Of a stretch of DNA of 64,000 bases, positions 51,256-59,857 are shown piece after piece. The notes beneath the pieces were generated by a model. The model saw nothing but the letters and a program-made list of their open reading frames with translations, was not told the origin of the DNA and did no database searches. Both the position numbers and the translations under genes were made by a program. Positions within the stretch are counted from its first letter, which is position 1. Each line of letters starts with the position of its first letter. The stretch is from Corynebacterium endometrii (GTDB lineage: Bacteria > Actinomycetota > Actinomycetes > Mycobacteriales > Mycobacteriaceae), in NCBI RefSeq assembly GCF_004795735.1, contig NZ_CP039247.1, positions 682,001-746,000 on the forward strand, in the 5' to 3' direction.

Positions 51256-53012
51256 AGCGGCAGATAGTTGACTAAATCACCGGCCTTCGCACCGGCGGGG
51301 TCAATGACTAGCAGGCAATCCGCGTTGGCATAACCGCTGAGCATGTGGGAATTAGTATTGGCCATGGGGGTGGCCCTGCCGCCGCCGAGGCTGGCCGGGA
51401 TGAGGCGGACCCTGTCGCGGTGAAGCGCATGGAACTCGCCGTCAAGCGTGCAGGTGCGTACCGCCGGGAATCCTTGGCCGCGGGCGCCGGCAAACGCGGG
51501 AGCGGCAAAAGAATGCAAAGCAACGTGGGCGGCCAGGGGGTTGCCCGGCACCCCGATAACCAACTGTAAGCGTCCCCGCACACCGCGGCTGGCTATCAAG
51601 GTGGGGTGTCCGGGCTGGCAATGGATGGAATCGGCGAGGATTTCATCGGCGAGTTCGGTGATGCACGTCCGCGCGAAATCCTGGCCGGAACGTCCCGAAC
51701 CACCGGTGACCAACACCACGTCCGCGGTGGAGGATGCCAGCCACTCCCTGACCTCATCCGGCGAATCCGGCAGGCGGTCCATGCGGCCGACCCGCGCCCC
51801 CATTTCAGAAATCAGCGTGGGGAAGGAGGAGCTGAAAGCATCACGGACCTCCCCCGGGCCGGGGATACCGGAGGTGATGACCTCGTTGCCGGTAAAGGCG
51901 CAGTCCACCGTCAGCGGCCTATCCGCCACCACGCTGTCCACACCGCACGCGGCGAGCAACGGCAGGTGGCGCGCGTGCAGCACCGTGCCAGCCTCAATTA
52001 TGACGTCTCCCTGGGCTAGCTCCTCGCCAGCGTGGCGGACATCCGCGCCGGGGCTTATGGCGTGGCCATCGAGCAGTTCCACGCCCTCGCCTACCATTCG
52101 GGCGTGCTCGGCGCGGACGATTGCCTCGGTCCCATCGGGCAGGACGGAACCGGTCAGGATCGGCAGAGCCTGCCCGGGGCGCAACCGGCCGGATTTGCGG
52201 TGAATATTGCGGCCCTGTGCGCCTGTGGCCGCGGGCTCTAGCAGGCGCCACGGGCCGGGACCGGCAACGGCGAATCCGTCCATGGCGCTAGAGGAGTAAT
52301 GGGGGACGGGGATGGGAGTGCACGCAGGTTGGGCGAGCCGGAGCCCAACCGCGGGGACCTGCTCCTCCGCACGATTTAGCCCTATTGACCGCCCGGCGTC
52401 ATAGACCCGCTGGCGCGCAACAACCCAGCGCGCAGCCCCTGGGGCCACCCCGAAGCCGGCGTTCGTCGCGTCATCCCACGTGTCCACGTCCCGAGCGGCA
52501 TCGTCACCCAGGGCAATCTCGCGCAGGTCGAGCCCGTCAAGGCAGCGTTTTACGGATCCGCCGCGTACCCCGTCGAACGCGGTGCGCGCGGCATCGAGGC
52601 GTAGCCGGCATAGCAGCGGCTGGGGATACCCGCCCGCGACGGCGATGAGCCCGTCCCCGTGAAGTTCGGCCTCGAGGAGGCCAGCAACCTCCGGGGAGGG
52701 CATGTCCGCGGCGAGGATCAGCACGGAATCTTCAGGGCCGCCGCCAATCGTGGCCAGCCCCGCGGCGATGGCCGATGCCGGCCCGCTTTGCGGGGGAGCC
52801 TCCCGCACTCGCCTCACCCCGGCCGGCAGATCCATCGCGGGGCCCACTACCACGCGCCGGGCGCAGCCCGCGGTGACTCTAAGCGCCACATCGATCAGGC
52901 GCTCGCCGCCGTCCATACGCTGGAGAAAAGGCTTGTCAGGCACCATGATGGGGGCGGACCGGTGGACGCGCGAGCTGCGGCCGCCGGCCAGGATGATTGC
53001 GTAGGTAACCAT
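51243..53012 (-). CDS. MobA-MoeA fusion protein
   Basis: This is a 589-aa two-domain protein. Residues 1 to about 195 form a MobA-type nucleotidyltransferase: ILAGGRSSR, PDKPFL and AADMPSP are the GTP and metal segments. Residues about 200-589 form a MoeA domain: SAMDGFAVA, LPILTGSVLPDGTEAIVRAE, TGNEV, TGGSGRSGQDF and VPGNPLAAHVAL. It would both load Mo into the pterin and attach GMP or a related nucleotide. In the MoeA part TGDE reads TGNE (Asp to Asn). The start at 53012 gives the MobA fold directly; the longer frame adds 156 residues overlapping moaC on the other strand. Confidence 0.9.
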   Translation of the reverse strand: MVTYAIILAGGRSSRVHRSAPIMVPDKPFLQRMDGGERLIDVALRVTAGCARRVVVGPAMDLPAGVRRVREAPPQSGPASAIAAGLATIGGGPEDSVLILAADMPSPEVAGLLEAELHGDGLIAVAGGYPQPLLCRLRLDAARTAFDGVRGGSVKRCLDGLDLREIALGDDAARDVDTWDDATNAGFGVAPGAARWVVARQRVYDAGRSIGLNRAEEQVPAVGLRLAQPACTPIPVPHYSSSAMDGFAVAGPGPWRLLEPAATGAQGRNIHRKSGRLRPGQALPILTGSVLPDGTEAIVRAEHARMVGEGVELLDGHAISPGADVRHAGEELAQGDVIIEAGTVLHARHLPLLAACGVDSVVADRPLTVDCAFTGNEVITSGIPGPGEVRDAFSSSFPTLISEMGARVGRMDRLPDSPDEVREWLASSTADVVLVTGGSGRSGQDFARTCITELADEILADSIHCQPGHPTLIASRGVRGRLQLVIGVPGNPLAAHVALHSFAAPAFAGARGQGFPAVRTCTLDGEFHALHRDRVRLIPASLGGGRATPMANTNSHMLSGYANADCLLVIDPAGAKAGDLVNYLPLHQG

Positions 53013-53026
53013 GTCTGCAACTATAT

Positions 53027-53048
53027 AGATACTCTGGAGATACTCTGG
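53027..53048. repeat. Perfect tandem 11-bp repeat in the mobA-moeA/moaC promoter gap
   Basis: AGATACTCTGG occurs twice in tandem (53027-53037 and 53038-53048) in the 63-bp gap between divergent starts. A TATATAGAT stretch overlaps its left end. Twofold repeats on one DNA face suggest a regulator site controlling both Moco genes. Confidence 0.75.
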
Positions 53049-53075
53049 TGAGGACAAGAGAGAGAAAGGTTGCGC

Positions 53076-53549
53076 ATGTCTGATTCGCTCACGCACGTTC
53101 GCGCGGATGGTTCCGCCCATATGGTTGACGTCACCGCCAAGGCGGAGACCTCCCGTACCGCCGTGGCCACCGGCACGGTGCACATGCAGCCCGAGGTCCT
53201 CTCCATGCTCTTCGATGCCCAGCTTCCCAAGGGCGACGCCCTGCCCGTGGCCCGCGTCGCCGGAATCATGGGAGCTAAGAAAACCCCGGAGATCATTCCG
53301 CTGTGTCACCCGTTGCCGCTGGGGAAGGTCACGGTGGATTTCGAGCGGGGTGACGGCTGCGTGGTCATTACGGCGAGTGTGAAGACCCGTGGGGTAACAG
53401 GCGTGGAAATGGAGGCGCTTACGGCCGTGTCCACGGCGGCGCTGACCGTCTATGACATGATCAAGGCCGTAGACAAACACGCGGTCATTAGCGGCATTCG
53501 CGTGCTGTCAAAGTCAGGCGGCAAATCCGGTGACTGGAGCGTTAAATAG
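53076..53549 (+). CDS. moaC: Cyclic pyranopterin monophosphate synthase MoaC
   Basis: This is a 157-aa MoaC. Active-site segments: [18 protein letters not shown] near the N-terminus, [20 protein letters not shown] and [29 protein letters not shown]. It completes formation of cyclic pyranopterin monophosphate after MoaA. ATG at 53076 has GAGAAAGG upstream. The stop codon overlaps the GTG of mog by one base. moaA lies about 5 kb away on the opposite strand. Confidence 0.95.
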   Translation: MSDSLTHVRADGSAHMVDVTAKAETSRTAVATGTVHMQPEVLSMLFDAQLPKGDALPVARVAGIMGAKKTPEIIPLCHPLPLGKVTVDFERGDGCVVITASVKTRGVTGVEMEALTAVSTAALTVYDMIKAVDKHAVISGIRVLSKSGGKSGDWSVK

Positions 53550-54022
53550 TGGCACGCGCTCTCGTTGTCGTGGCGTCCACGCGCGCGGCGCGCGGCGAGT
53601 ACCGGGACCGCTCCGGCGCCCTGCTAGTCGATTGGCTGCGCGACCAGGGCTTTGAGGTTGGGGAGCCCCTCATAGTCGCCGACTCCGATATGCCCTCCGC
53701 TATGCAAACCCTTTTTGCCGGCGACCCGCCGCGCGTGGTGCTCACCACGGGAGGAACGGGAATAACCTCCGATGATCACACGGTAGCGGCCGTGCGCCCC
53801 TACCTCGATAAGGAATTGCCCGGCATCATGACGGAGTTTTTCCGCCGGGGAGTAGAAAAAGTCCCCACCGCGATTCTCAGCGGTGGGGTAGCGGGGATCG
53901 CCGGGCGCACGTTCGTCATGACGCTGCCGGGCTCTACCGGGGGCGTCAAAGATGGAATCGCCGTGCTTGAGCCGGTCCTAGACCACATAGTTGCGCTGCT
54001 TGAGGGAACGCCCGGGCACTAG
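53549..54022 (+). CDS. mog: Molybdopterin adenylyltransferase (Mog/MoaB family)
   Basis: This is a 157-aa MogA/MoaB-fold protein with the molybdopterin-binding motifs TTGGTGITSDDHT and SGGVAGIAGRTFVMTLPGSTGGVKDGI. It adenylates molybdopterin before metal insertion by MoeA. The GTG start overlaps the moaC stop by one base, so translation is coupled. The moaC-mog order is shared with other actinobacteria. Confidence 0.9.
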   Translation: MARALVVVASTRAARGEYRDRSGALLVDWLRDQGFEVGEPLIVADSDMPSAMQTLFAGDPPRVVLTTGGTGITSDDHTVAAVRPYLDKELPGIMTEFFRRGVEKVPTAILSGGVAGIAGRTFVMTLPGSTGGVKDGIAVLEPVLDHIVALLEGTPGH

Positions 54023-54040
54023 GGCTAAAATCCGCAGCTG

Positions 54041-54400
54041 TTAAGGCCTGGATTCAAGTACAACCTCGAATTCCAACAAATCCGCGCCTGTGGCCACGGG
54101 CTTCTTGCCGCCGGTGTGGGCTCCGCCGTGGGAGGCGCGATTGCGCTCTACGGCTTCCTCGCCGGACTCGCCCGGCTTGCGGGTGTGCGGGTCTGAATCG
54201 CGCCACGCGGCGAAAGATTCTTCATCGGCCCAGCGGGTTACCACGAAGTAGCGGTCATCGCCGGCGACAGGGCGCAGGAGTTCAAACCCCTCAAAGCCAG
54301 GGGCGGAATCCACTGCATTCTTGCGGGCGGCAAAGCGCTTCTCAAGTTCCTCACCAGCGCCCGCCGGGACGGAAATGGCGTTAATCTTTACGATAGACAT
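54041..54400 (-). CDS. mhuD: MhuD-like haem-degrading monooxygenase
   Basis: This is a 119-aa ABM-fold protein. The N-terminal half closely follows M. tuberculosis MhuD: VKINAISVPAGAGEELEKRFA, SAPGFEGFELLRPV and YFVVTRW, with Asn7 and Trp66 at the catalytic positions. Between Trp66 and the terminal PVATGADLLEFEVVL there is an extra charged insertion (about residues 70-97) containing several His, so the axial haem ligand cannot be assigned. MhuD opens haem without releasing CO and frees iron. Its gene is isolated and converges with mog. Confidence 0.8.
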   Translation of the reverse strand: MSIVKINAISVPAGAGEELEKRFAARKNAVDSAPGFEGFELLRPVAGDDRYFVVTRWADEESFAAWRDSDPHTRKPGESGEEAVERNRASHGGAHTGGKKPVATGADLLEFEVVLESRP

Positions 54401-54479
54401 GGTCCCAGCTTAGCCGAGGAATCTTTCCATCGGGCGGCCCCGGGCAATTCCCATCAACCCGCGCGCCATGCATAGATAA

Positions 54480-54511
54480 CGCCCCGCCTTCTAAGCGGTG
54501 AAGGCAGGGCG
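54480..54511 (-). terminator. Hairpin downstream of tctA
   Basis: CGCCC and GCCTTC (54480-54491) pair with GAAGGC and GGGCG (54500-54511), with one C-A mismatch. It lies 35 bp beyond the tctA stop and probably ends the TctCBA operon. The T-tract is weak. Confidence 0.55.
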
Positions 54512-54545
54512 CTTGCTTCGGTGGGCGGGGCACTAGGCCATCGCC

Positions 54546-56078
54546 TTAACCGATGTACATGGTGTGGTCAGGGTCATGGGCCTTCTCACGCAGTTCGGCC
54601 TGGCGCTTGCGGAGTTTATTGACGGCCGGGGCGATCAGCGAGATAGCGATGAGCATGACGATTGCCAGGAACAGCGGGCGCTCCAGGAAAGTGCCAAGGT
54701 CGCCCTCGGATACCAGCATCGTGCGGCGGAACTCCACCTCAAGGATTGGGCCGAGGATGAAGCCCAGGATGAATGGGCCCAGCTCAAAGTTCGCCTTACG
54801 CAGGATGTAGCCAATCACGCCGAAGATAATCGCGGTGATGACATCGAACAGGGAATTCCGGACGGAAAATACGCCGCAGATTGCCACGATGATAATGATC
54901 GGCGCCATGATGGAGCCGCGGATGCGCAGCATCTGAACGAACACGCCCACGAGCGGCAGGTTGAGCGCCAATAGGAGCACATTGCCGATGTACATGGAGG
55001 CAATCACGCCCCAGAATAGCTGCGGGTGATCGTTGATCAGCGTGGGGCCCGGGGTGATGTTTTGCAGCAAAAGCGCGCCGAAGATCAGCGCCAGCACGGG
55101 GTTCGGCGGAACACCCAGGGTTAGCAGCGGAATGAAGGCGGAGTTCGACGAGGCGTTATCGGCCGTCTCAGTGGCCGCCAATCCCTCGATGGCGCCCTTA
55201 CCAAATTTTTCCGGGCGCTTGGAGACCTTCTTCTCCACGCCGTAGGAGACCACGGAGGCCACGGGTCCGCCGCCGCCAGGAATCATGCCAATAATCGTGC
55301 CAACCACGGCCGCGCGGAGGATGGCGAAGCGGGCGAATACCCAGTCCATCTTTGACGGCAGCTTAGGCTTGACGGGGAGGTCCTTGGTGCCGGTGTAGAA
55401 ACCGTGCTCCGCGTTGTAGATGAGCTCGCCGATGCCGAACAAGCCCACGGCCACGGCGACGATGTTGATGCCGCCGAGCAGCTCGAGGGATCCAAACGTC
55501 AGGCGGGCGTTACCGTCGATTGGGTCGATGCCGATCATCGAGACGACGATGCCCAGGCTGCCGATGATGAGGGCCTTGGCCTTGGAGCCCGATCCGAGCA
55601 TCACAATCATGAACAAGCCGAGCGCGGCCAGGATGAACATATCCGCGGAAGTGATGGAACCGGCGATGTTCGCCATCGTTGGCGCCATCAAGGTCAAGGT
55701 CAAAATGGCGATGGTGGAACCGATGAACGAACCGAAGCCGGTGAGGGACAGAGCCTCGGAGGCGCGGCCCTGCTTCGCAAGCGGGTATCCATCGAATGTC
55801 GTTACCACCGCGGCGGCGTCACCGGGCAGGCGGAGCAAAATTGCGGGGATGCGCCCGCCATACATGGAACCGTAGTAAATACCGGCCAGCATCATGATCG
55901 CGGTAGTCGCATCGAGCTCGTAGGTGAGCGGCAACAGCAGAGCGATGGCGGTAACCGGGCCCAGGCCCGGAATCAGGCCGATGACGGTACCGACGACTAC
56001 GCCGATGGTGACAAACAGGAGGTTCGTCGGGCTAAAAGCCACCTCGAACCCACTAAAGAGGTTCATTATAGAATCCAT
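54546..56078 (-). CDS. tctA: Tripartite tricarboxylate transporter, large permease TctA
   Basis: This is a 510-aa membrane protein of about 11-12 spans. TctA family segments: GLIPGLGPVTAIALLLPLTYELDATTAIMMLAGIYYGSMYGG near the N-terminus, GIDPIDGNARLTFG, GMIPGGGGPVASVVSYGVEKK and ETADNASSNSAFIPLLTLGVPPNPV. With TctB and the TctC binding protein it imports a carboxylate using an ion gradient. It is the last gene of a four-gene operon on the minus strand. Confidence 0.93.
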   Translation of the reverse strand: MDSIMNLFSGFEVAFSPTNLLFVTIGVVVGTVIGLIPGLGPVTAIALLLPLTYELDATTAIMMLAGIYYGSMYGGRIPAILLRLPGDAAAVVTTFDGYPLAKQGRASEALSLTGFGSFIGSTIAILTLTLMAPTMANIAGSITSADMFILAALGLFMIVMLGSGSKAKALIIGSLGIVVSMIGIDPIDGNARLTFGSLELLGGINIVAVAVGLFGIGELIYNAEHGFYTGTKDLPVKPKLPSKMDWVFARFAILRAAVVGTIIGMIPGGGGPVASVVSYGVEKKVSKRPEKFGKGAIEGLAATETADNASSNSAFIPLLTLGVPPNPVLALIFGALLLQNITPGPTLINDHPQLFWGVIASMYIGNVLLLALNLPLVGVFVQMLRIRGSIMAPIIIIVAICGVFSVRNSLFDVITAIIFGVIGYILRKANFELGPFILGFILGPILEVEFRRTMLVSEGDLGTFLERPLFLAIVMLIAISLIAPAVNKLRKRQAELREKAHDPDHTMYIG

Positions 56079-56096
56079 AATCGAAGGCCGTCCTTT

Positions 56097-56684
56097 CTAG
56101 AGCCAGCCCGGGGCCGGGTTCAAAGAAACCTGGAAGCCCAAGACGAAGATGAGGTAGCACGCAGCCGGAACCGCGATGGATAAAATGATCACGTTTCGCC
56201 ACGACTCCTCGGAAGACCAGCGAGAAATGATCAAGGTGGCAATGACCGCCGCCACGAAGAATCCGCCTGCCCAATACAGCACCACGAATGCGGCCAGGCC
56301 CAGCATCATGGCGCCGGAATGGCTGACTCGGTGCGGGTTGAAGATCTCAAACTTTTCCTTCAACAACCAGGTAAAAGGCAGGCAGATGGCGATGATTATG
56401 CCGGCAGCCAGCAGCAACAATCCCGAGCCTGGGGCCGCCAGCGTGCCGGTTCCCAGCCGGAATGAGTAGGCAATCAAGAAGGCGGCCACCGCGGCCAAAC
56501 CCAACATGATTATGAGAAACATCGGCGTGTTGCCCTCGCGCATGCCGGACGTGTCGATGCCTAGGCCTTCCATCTCCTGGATGTCAGCCCCTGCGTCGGC
56601 CGCCCCGGCCGTTGTCTGCCGCACGTCTTCTGCGGGGGTGAGACGCGGATCTGAGCCCAGCTTAGGGGTGCGTTCAATGCTCAT
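56097..56684 (-). CDS. tctB: Tripartite tricarboxylate transporter, small permease TctB
   Basis: This is a 195-aa protein. A polar N-terminus of about 50 residues precedes four or five hydrophobic spans. It matches TctB in size and place and supports TctA. Its 5' end overlaps the tctC stop by 4 bp and it ends 18 bp before tctA, so it is translationally coupled. Confidence 0.85.
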   Translation of the reverse strand: MSIERTPKLGSDPRLTPAEDVRQTTAGAADAGADIQEMEGLGIDTSGMREGNTPMFLIIMLGLAAVAAFLIAYSFRLGTGTLAAPGSGLLLLAAGIIIAICLPFTWLLKEKFEIFNPHRVSHSGAMMLGLAAFVVLYWAGGFFVAAVIATLIISRWSSEESWRNVIILSIAVPAACYLIFVLGFQVSLNPAPGWL

Positions 56685-57646
56685 CGTTTCTCAATTCCTA
56701 ACTCGGCATAGTCGGCAGAAAGACGGTTCTGTTCCTCAGGAACGTATACGTTCATCCAGTCGGGGCCTTCAATTTGGGGAAGCTCGTAATGATTGGCCTC
56801 GAGGAACTCCTGGTAGCTTTCCGAATTGATGGCCTGTTCGGCGACCTTCGTCAGTTCCTCCAGGCGCTGGGGATCCATGCCGTCCGGCACGGCTAGGGCT
56901 TGGGAACCGAGGTACTCCGAGCCGGGAAGACCCAGTTCTTCAACGGTAGGAACGTCGGGGAGGGCCTCCAGGCGCTTTTCACCGGTCACGGCCAGAATCC
57001 GGGTCTCGCCGCCCTTGGCGCGGGACATGGCGGTGGAAACGTCCGTAACCGCGAAGTCCGTTTCCCCCGACACTGTGGACTGAATGACGTTGCCCGAGCC
57101 GTCGAAAGGAACCGCGCGGCCGGTCACGCCCTGCTGCTTGAGGATCATTCCCAGTAGAGCCTGGCTGGCATGGCCCACTCCCAGGGTGGCGTAGGACGCC
57201 GAGCCGCCTAGGGCATCGAGCTGCGTCAAATCGGTAATCGGGGAGTCAGCCTTGACGGAAATGGCGAAGGGGGTTTGGCTCAGGCCCACTACCGTTTCGA
57301 AGTCCTGCGGTGAGAATTCCACATCCTGCAGCAGCTGGGCGGAGGTGAAGGCCGCTACCGGGGCGAAATAAAGGTTGTAGCCGTCCGCCTCTTTGAGCAT
57401 GGCTTCGGTAGAGCCCACGATTCCGCCGGCGCCCGGGCGGTTGACTACCAGGACGTTGGCGCCGGTGATTTGCTCGAAGCTTTCGGCGAAGGCGCGGGCG
57501 ACCACGTCATTGCCACTGCCGGCGCCGTATGCAACTAGTAGCTCTACCTTGCGGGAGGGGTATTCGCCATCTTCCTGTGCGCAGGCGCTCAAACCGCCTG
57601 CCGCGACCAGGCACATGAGCCCAGCTAGTACTTTCTTCCTTGTCAT
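56681..57646 (-). CDS. tctC: Tripartite tricarboxylate transporter binding lipoprotein TctC
   Basis: This is a 321-aa Bug-family solute-binding protein. The lipobox LSAC lies at about residues 18-21. The domain contains VELLVAYGAGSGNDVVARAFAE near the N-terminus, VVNRPGAGGIVGSTEAML and ETRILAVTGEKRLEALPDVPTVEELGLPG, all typical. Family proteins bind dicarboxylates, tricarboxylates or small aromatic acids; this ligand is unknown. It is 35 bp from the MBL hydrolase gene and overlaps tctB. Confidence 0.9.
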   Translation of the reverse strand: MTRKKVLAGLMCLVAAGGLSACAQEDGEYPSRKVELLVAYGAGSGNDVVARAFAESFEQITGANVLVVNRPGAGGIVGSTEAMLKEADGYNLYFAPVAAFTSAQLLQDVEFSPQDFETVVGLSQTPFAISVKADSPITDLTQLDALGGSASYATLGVGHASQALLGMILKQQGVTGRAVPFDGSGNVIQSTVSGETDFAVTDVSTAMSRAKGGETRILAVTGEKRLEALPDVPTVEELGLPGSEYLGSQALAVPDGMDPQRLEELTKVAEQAINSESYQEFLEANHYELPQIEGPDWMNVYVPEEQNRLSADYAELGIEKR

Positions 57647-57681
57647 GAGTGTTTACCTTTGTGCTTACGCGGACATCACGT

Positions 57682-58680
57682 CTAGAGCGGGATGATGTCC
57701 ATGTCATTGGGAATAAGGAGTTTTCCGCTATACGTAGAGGTGGCACGCTCCCACACTTGGTTCGGCGAGGTACCCGGAACCAGGTGGTGGAGGGCGAGGG
57801 TGCCCACGGAGGCGTCTGCGGCAACGCGCCCCGCATCCTCTGGCAGCGTGTGTGATTTTTTATGGTGGTCGATCGCTGCGCGGCCCATCTCGGTGTTGAC
57901 ATCGTTGAACCGGTAAATCCAATCCACGTCAATAGCCTCGTGCAGGAGCACGTCCGAGCCCTCGGAAAGACGAGTGAGGTTCTCGCTGTGGCGGGTATCG
58001 CCGGAGATCACCACGGACTTGCCATCGCGAGTATCAAACCGGAAGGCGAAGGACGGGGCAATGGGCGGGTGAACCACCAGCGTGGCGGTGACGGTAACCC
58101 AGTCATCCTCGTGGATCACGAAGGGGGCCATGTCCGGGTGCGGATTGTCATTTGCGTCGAAGCCGCAATCCTCCGGTAGCTCAATGTCCACGCCGCGCCA
58201 GATTTCCAGCGGGTTGGGCCGCAGATTATCGAGCACTCGGTCGTTGATGTCCGTGGCATGCGAGCGCAGCGTGTAATCAACGATTTGCTTCATACCCGGG
58301 GTGGGGTCATCCGCGAATACCGGTTCCACGTTCTCGGTGGCGCGCGGGGAAACCGGTGGCAGCGCCCCGCGATTGCCCGGACCGTAGACCGGCACCTGCG
58401 GAAGCGGGCGGGTGAAATTGGGGAAGGAGAGGGCCAAGACGTTGACCAGGTCAATCGTGTGATCAGAATGCAGGTGAGTGATGAAGATGCCGCCGAGGTT
58501 GTTGATGTTGAGCCCGGCCTTCATGATCTGGCGGTAGACCGATTGGCCGCAATCGACCAAGTACCAGCGGTCACCGACCACCACCGCGGTGGCGATTCCG
58601 CAGCGCGGCTCCGCCCCATCCGCGGGGGTCCACACGCGTGGGCCGCCTGCCGTGCCCAGCGTGATGATAGAAGACTCCAT
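57682..58680 (-). CDS. Metallo-beta-lactamase-fold hydrolase (RNase Z/arylsulfatase-like)
   Basis: This is a 332-aa MBL-fold protein. Zinc motifs: THLHSDH (about residue 68), VVISGDTRHSEN and the late LALHHLVPG His. The N-terminal LGTAGGPRVW and VDCGQSVYRQ segments and the full length place it with RNase Z and arylsulfatase-type enzymes. It is the first gene of the TctCBA operon (35 bp from tctC), so it may act on the imported carboxylate, for example by opening a lactone or ester. That role is inferred from context only. Confidence 0.75.
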   Translation of the reverse strand: MESSIITLGTAGGPRVWTPADGAEPRCGIATAVVVGDRWYLVDCGQSVYRQIMKAGLNINNLGGIFITHLHSDHTIDLVNVLALSFPNFTRPLPQVPVYGPGNRGALPPVSPRATENVEPVFADDPTPGMKQIVDYTLRSHATDINDRVLDNLRPNPLEIWRGVDIELPEDCGFDANDNPHPDMAPFVIHEDDWVTVTATLVVHPPIAPSFAFRFDTRDGKSVVISGDTRHSENLTRLSEGSDVLLHEAIDVDWIYRFNDVNTEMGRAAIDHHKKSHTLPEDAGRVAADASVGTLALHHLVPGTSPNQVWERATSTYSGKLLIPNDMDIIPL

Positions 58681-58792
58681 GTTTCACCTGCCCTTTCACA
58701 TTTATCTACTGATTAATAGATATATAATAATTTGTCTGAAGAGCAAGGAAAACGTGTTAATATTGTGCTTCCAACAAACCTGGGGTTTAGAT
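58681..58792. promoter_or_regulatory. Divergent promoter region between the hydrolase-tct operon and its LysR regulator
   Basis: This is an AT-rich stretch. An ATTAATAGATATATAATAAT segment near 58715-58735 offers LysR T-N11-A boxes and possible -10 elements for both directions. Arrangement is that of a typical autoregulated LysR operator. Confidence 0.6.
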
Positions 58793-59751
58793 ATGGGTAA
58801 CAACATCACGCTGCGCCAGCTCGAATATTTCGTAGCGGTAGCAGAGCACGGGTCTATTGCCGCGGCCGCCGAGGTTGTCCATGTCTCTGCGGTCGCGGTA
58901 GGAGCGGCGCTAACGGAATTAGAACGCAGTTTTCCGTACCCCTTCTGGTGCGCGAGCGCTCAAAGGGGGTGCAGCTTACGGACGAGGGGCGGGCCGCGCT
59001 GGTTCAGGCGCGCGACATTCTTCGGCGGGTGACCACGCTGCCGGCCCTCGCCGGGTTCCATGCCCAACGGCCCACGACGCTACGTTTGGGCATCTTTGGG
59101 GCCTCGTCCGCCCTCGTGTTGCCCGCGGTGGCCCGCTATTTCGCTGAATTGACGCCGCCCGTCCCGGTGGAGTTCAAGGATGGCTCCCTGGACGAGCTTG
59201 CCGAACTGATGAACCAAGGCGAACTGGACGTCGTGGTGGGCTTTCTAAATCAGCTCGCCCCCGGCCTCAAGGCGCTTCCAATCATGCACGTGACCCCGGG
59301 CCTCATTGTTCCGCCGGGGCATCCGCTTGCCCAACGCAGCCGAATCCGCCTCGCGGATCTTGCCGACGAAAAATTGGTGTTGCTCAGGCTTGAGCCCGCC
59401 TACACCATCATCAAGCGCCTGCTGGATTCCCGAGGGGTGGGGCATACGGTTAGGGCGGCGTACCGCAGCGTGGAAAACATCAAGTCCGCCGTGGCCGCGG
59501 GGCAGGCCGTGGGTTTGCTGTATTCAATAGGCCCGGACTTGCGCAATGCTGAAGGGCAGCCGCTATCAGTCATAGCCATCGAGGACCTCGAACTGGATAA
59601 CGCGCTGAGCATCATGATCCCCGATTTCATGGAACCTGCGCCGGTGCTCGACAATCTGGCCGAGGCTGTGCGGACTATCACCCTAGGCTCGCCCCACACC
59701 CGATTGGTTGACCCGAGCGAATACCAGTGGGTCAGGCGCCCGTTGGAGTAA
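58793..59751 (+). pseudogene. LysR-type regulator with a frameshift
   Basis: The N-terminal helix-turn-helix (LRQLEYFVAVAEHGSIAAAAEVV) is in one frame from ATG 58793. At about 58936-58940, after the ELERSF helix, the frame changes. The rest (RERSKGVQLTDEGRAAL and the full inducer domain to 59751) continues in another frame. Loss of one base, for example a G in CCGTACCCC, would restore a continuous reading SFPVPLLVRER. It could be a real inactivating mutation or a sequencing error. It diverges from the hydrolase-TctCBA operon and is its expected regulator. Confidence 0.85.
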
Positions 59752-59857
59752 GGTCAATGAGACCGCGCGCGACAGGGCGGATCTAAGATTTTAGTTTGTT
59801 TCTAGACAGTTTTAACCATGGTGACACGTGGTAGCGAGCGGGTTAAACTCTGGGCTT

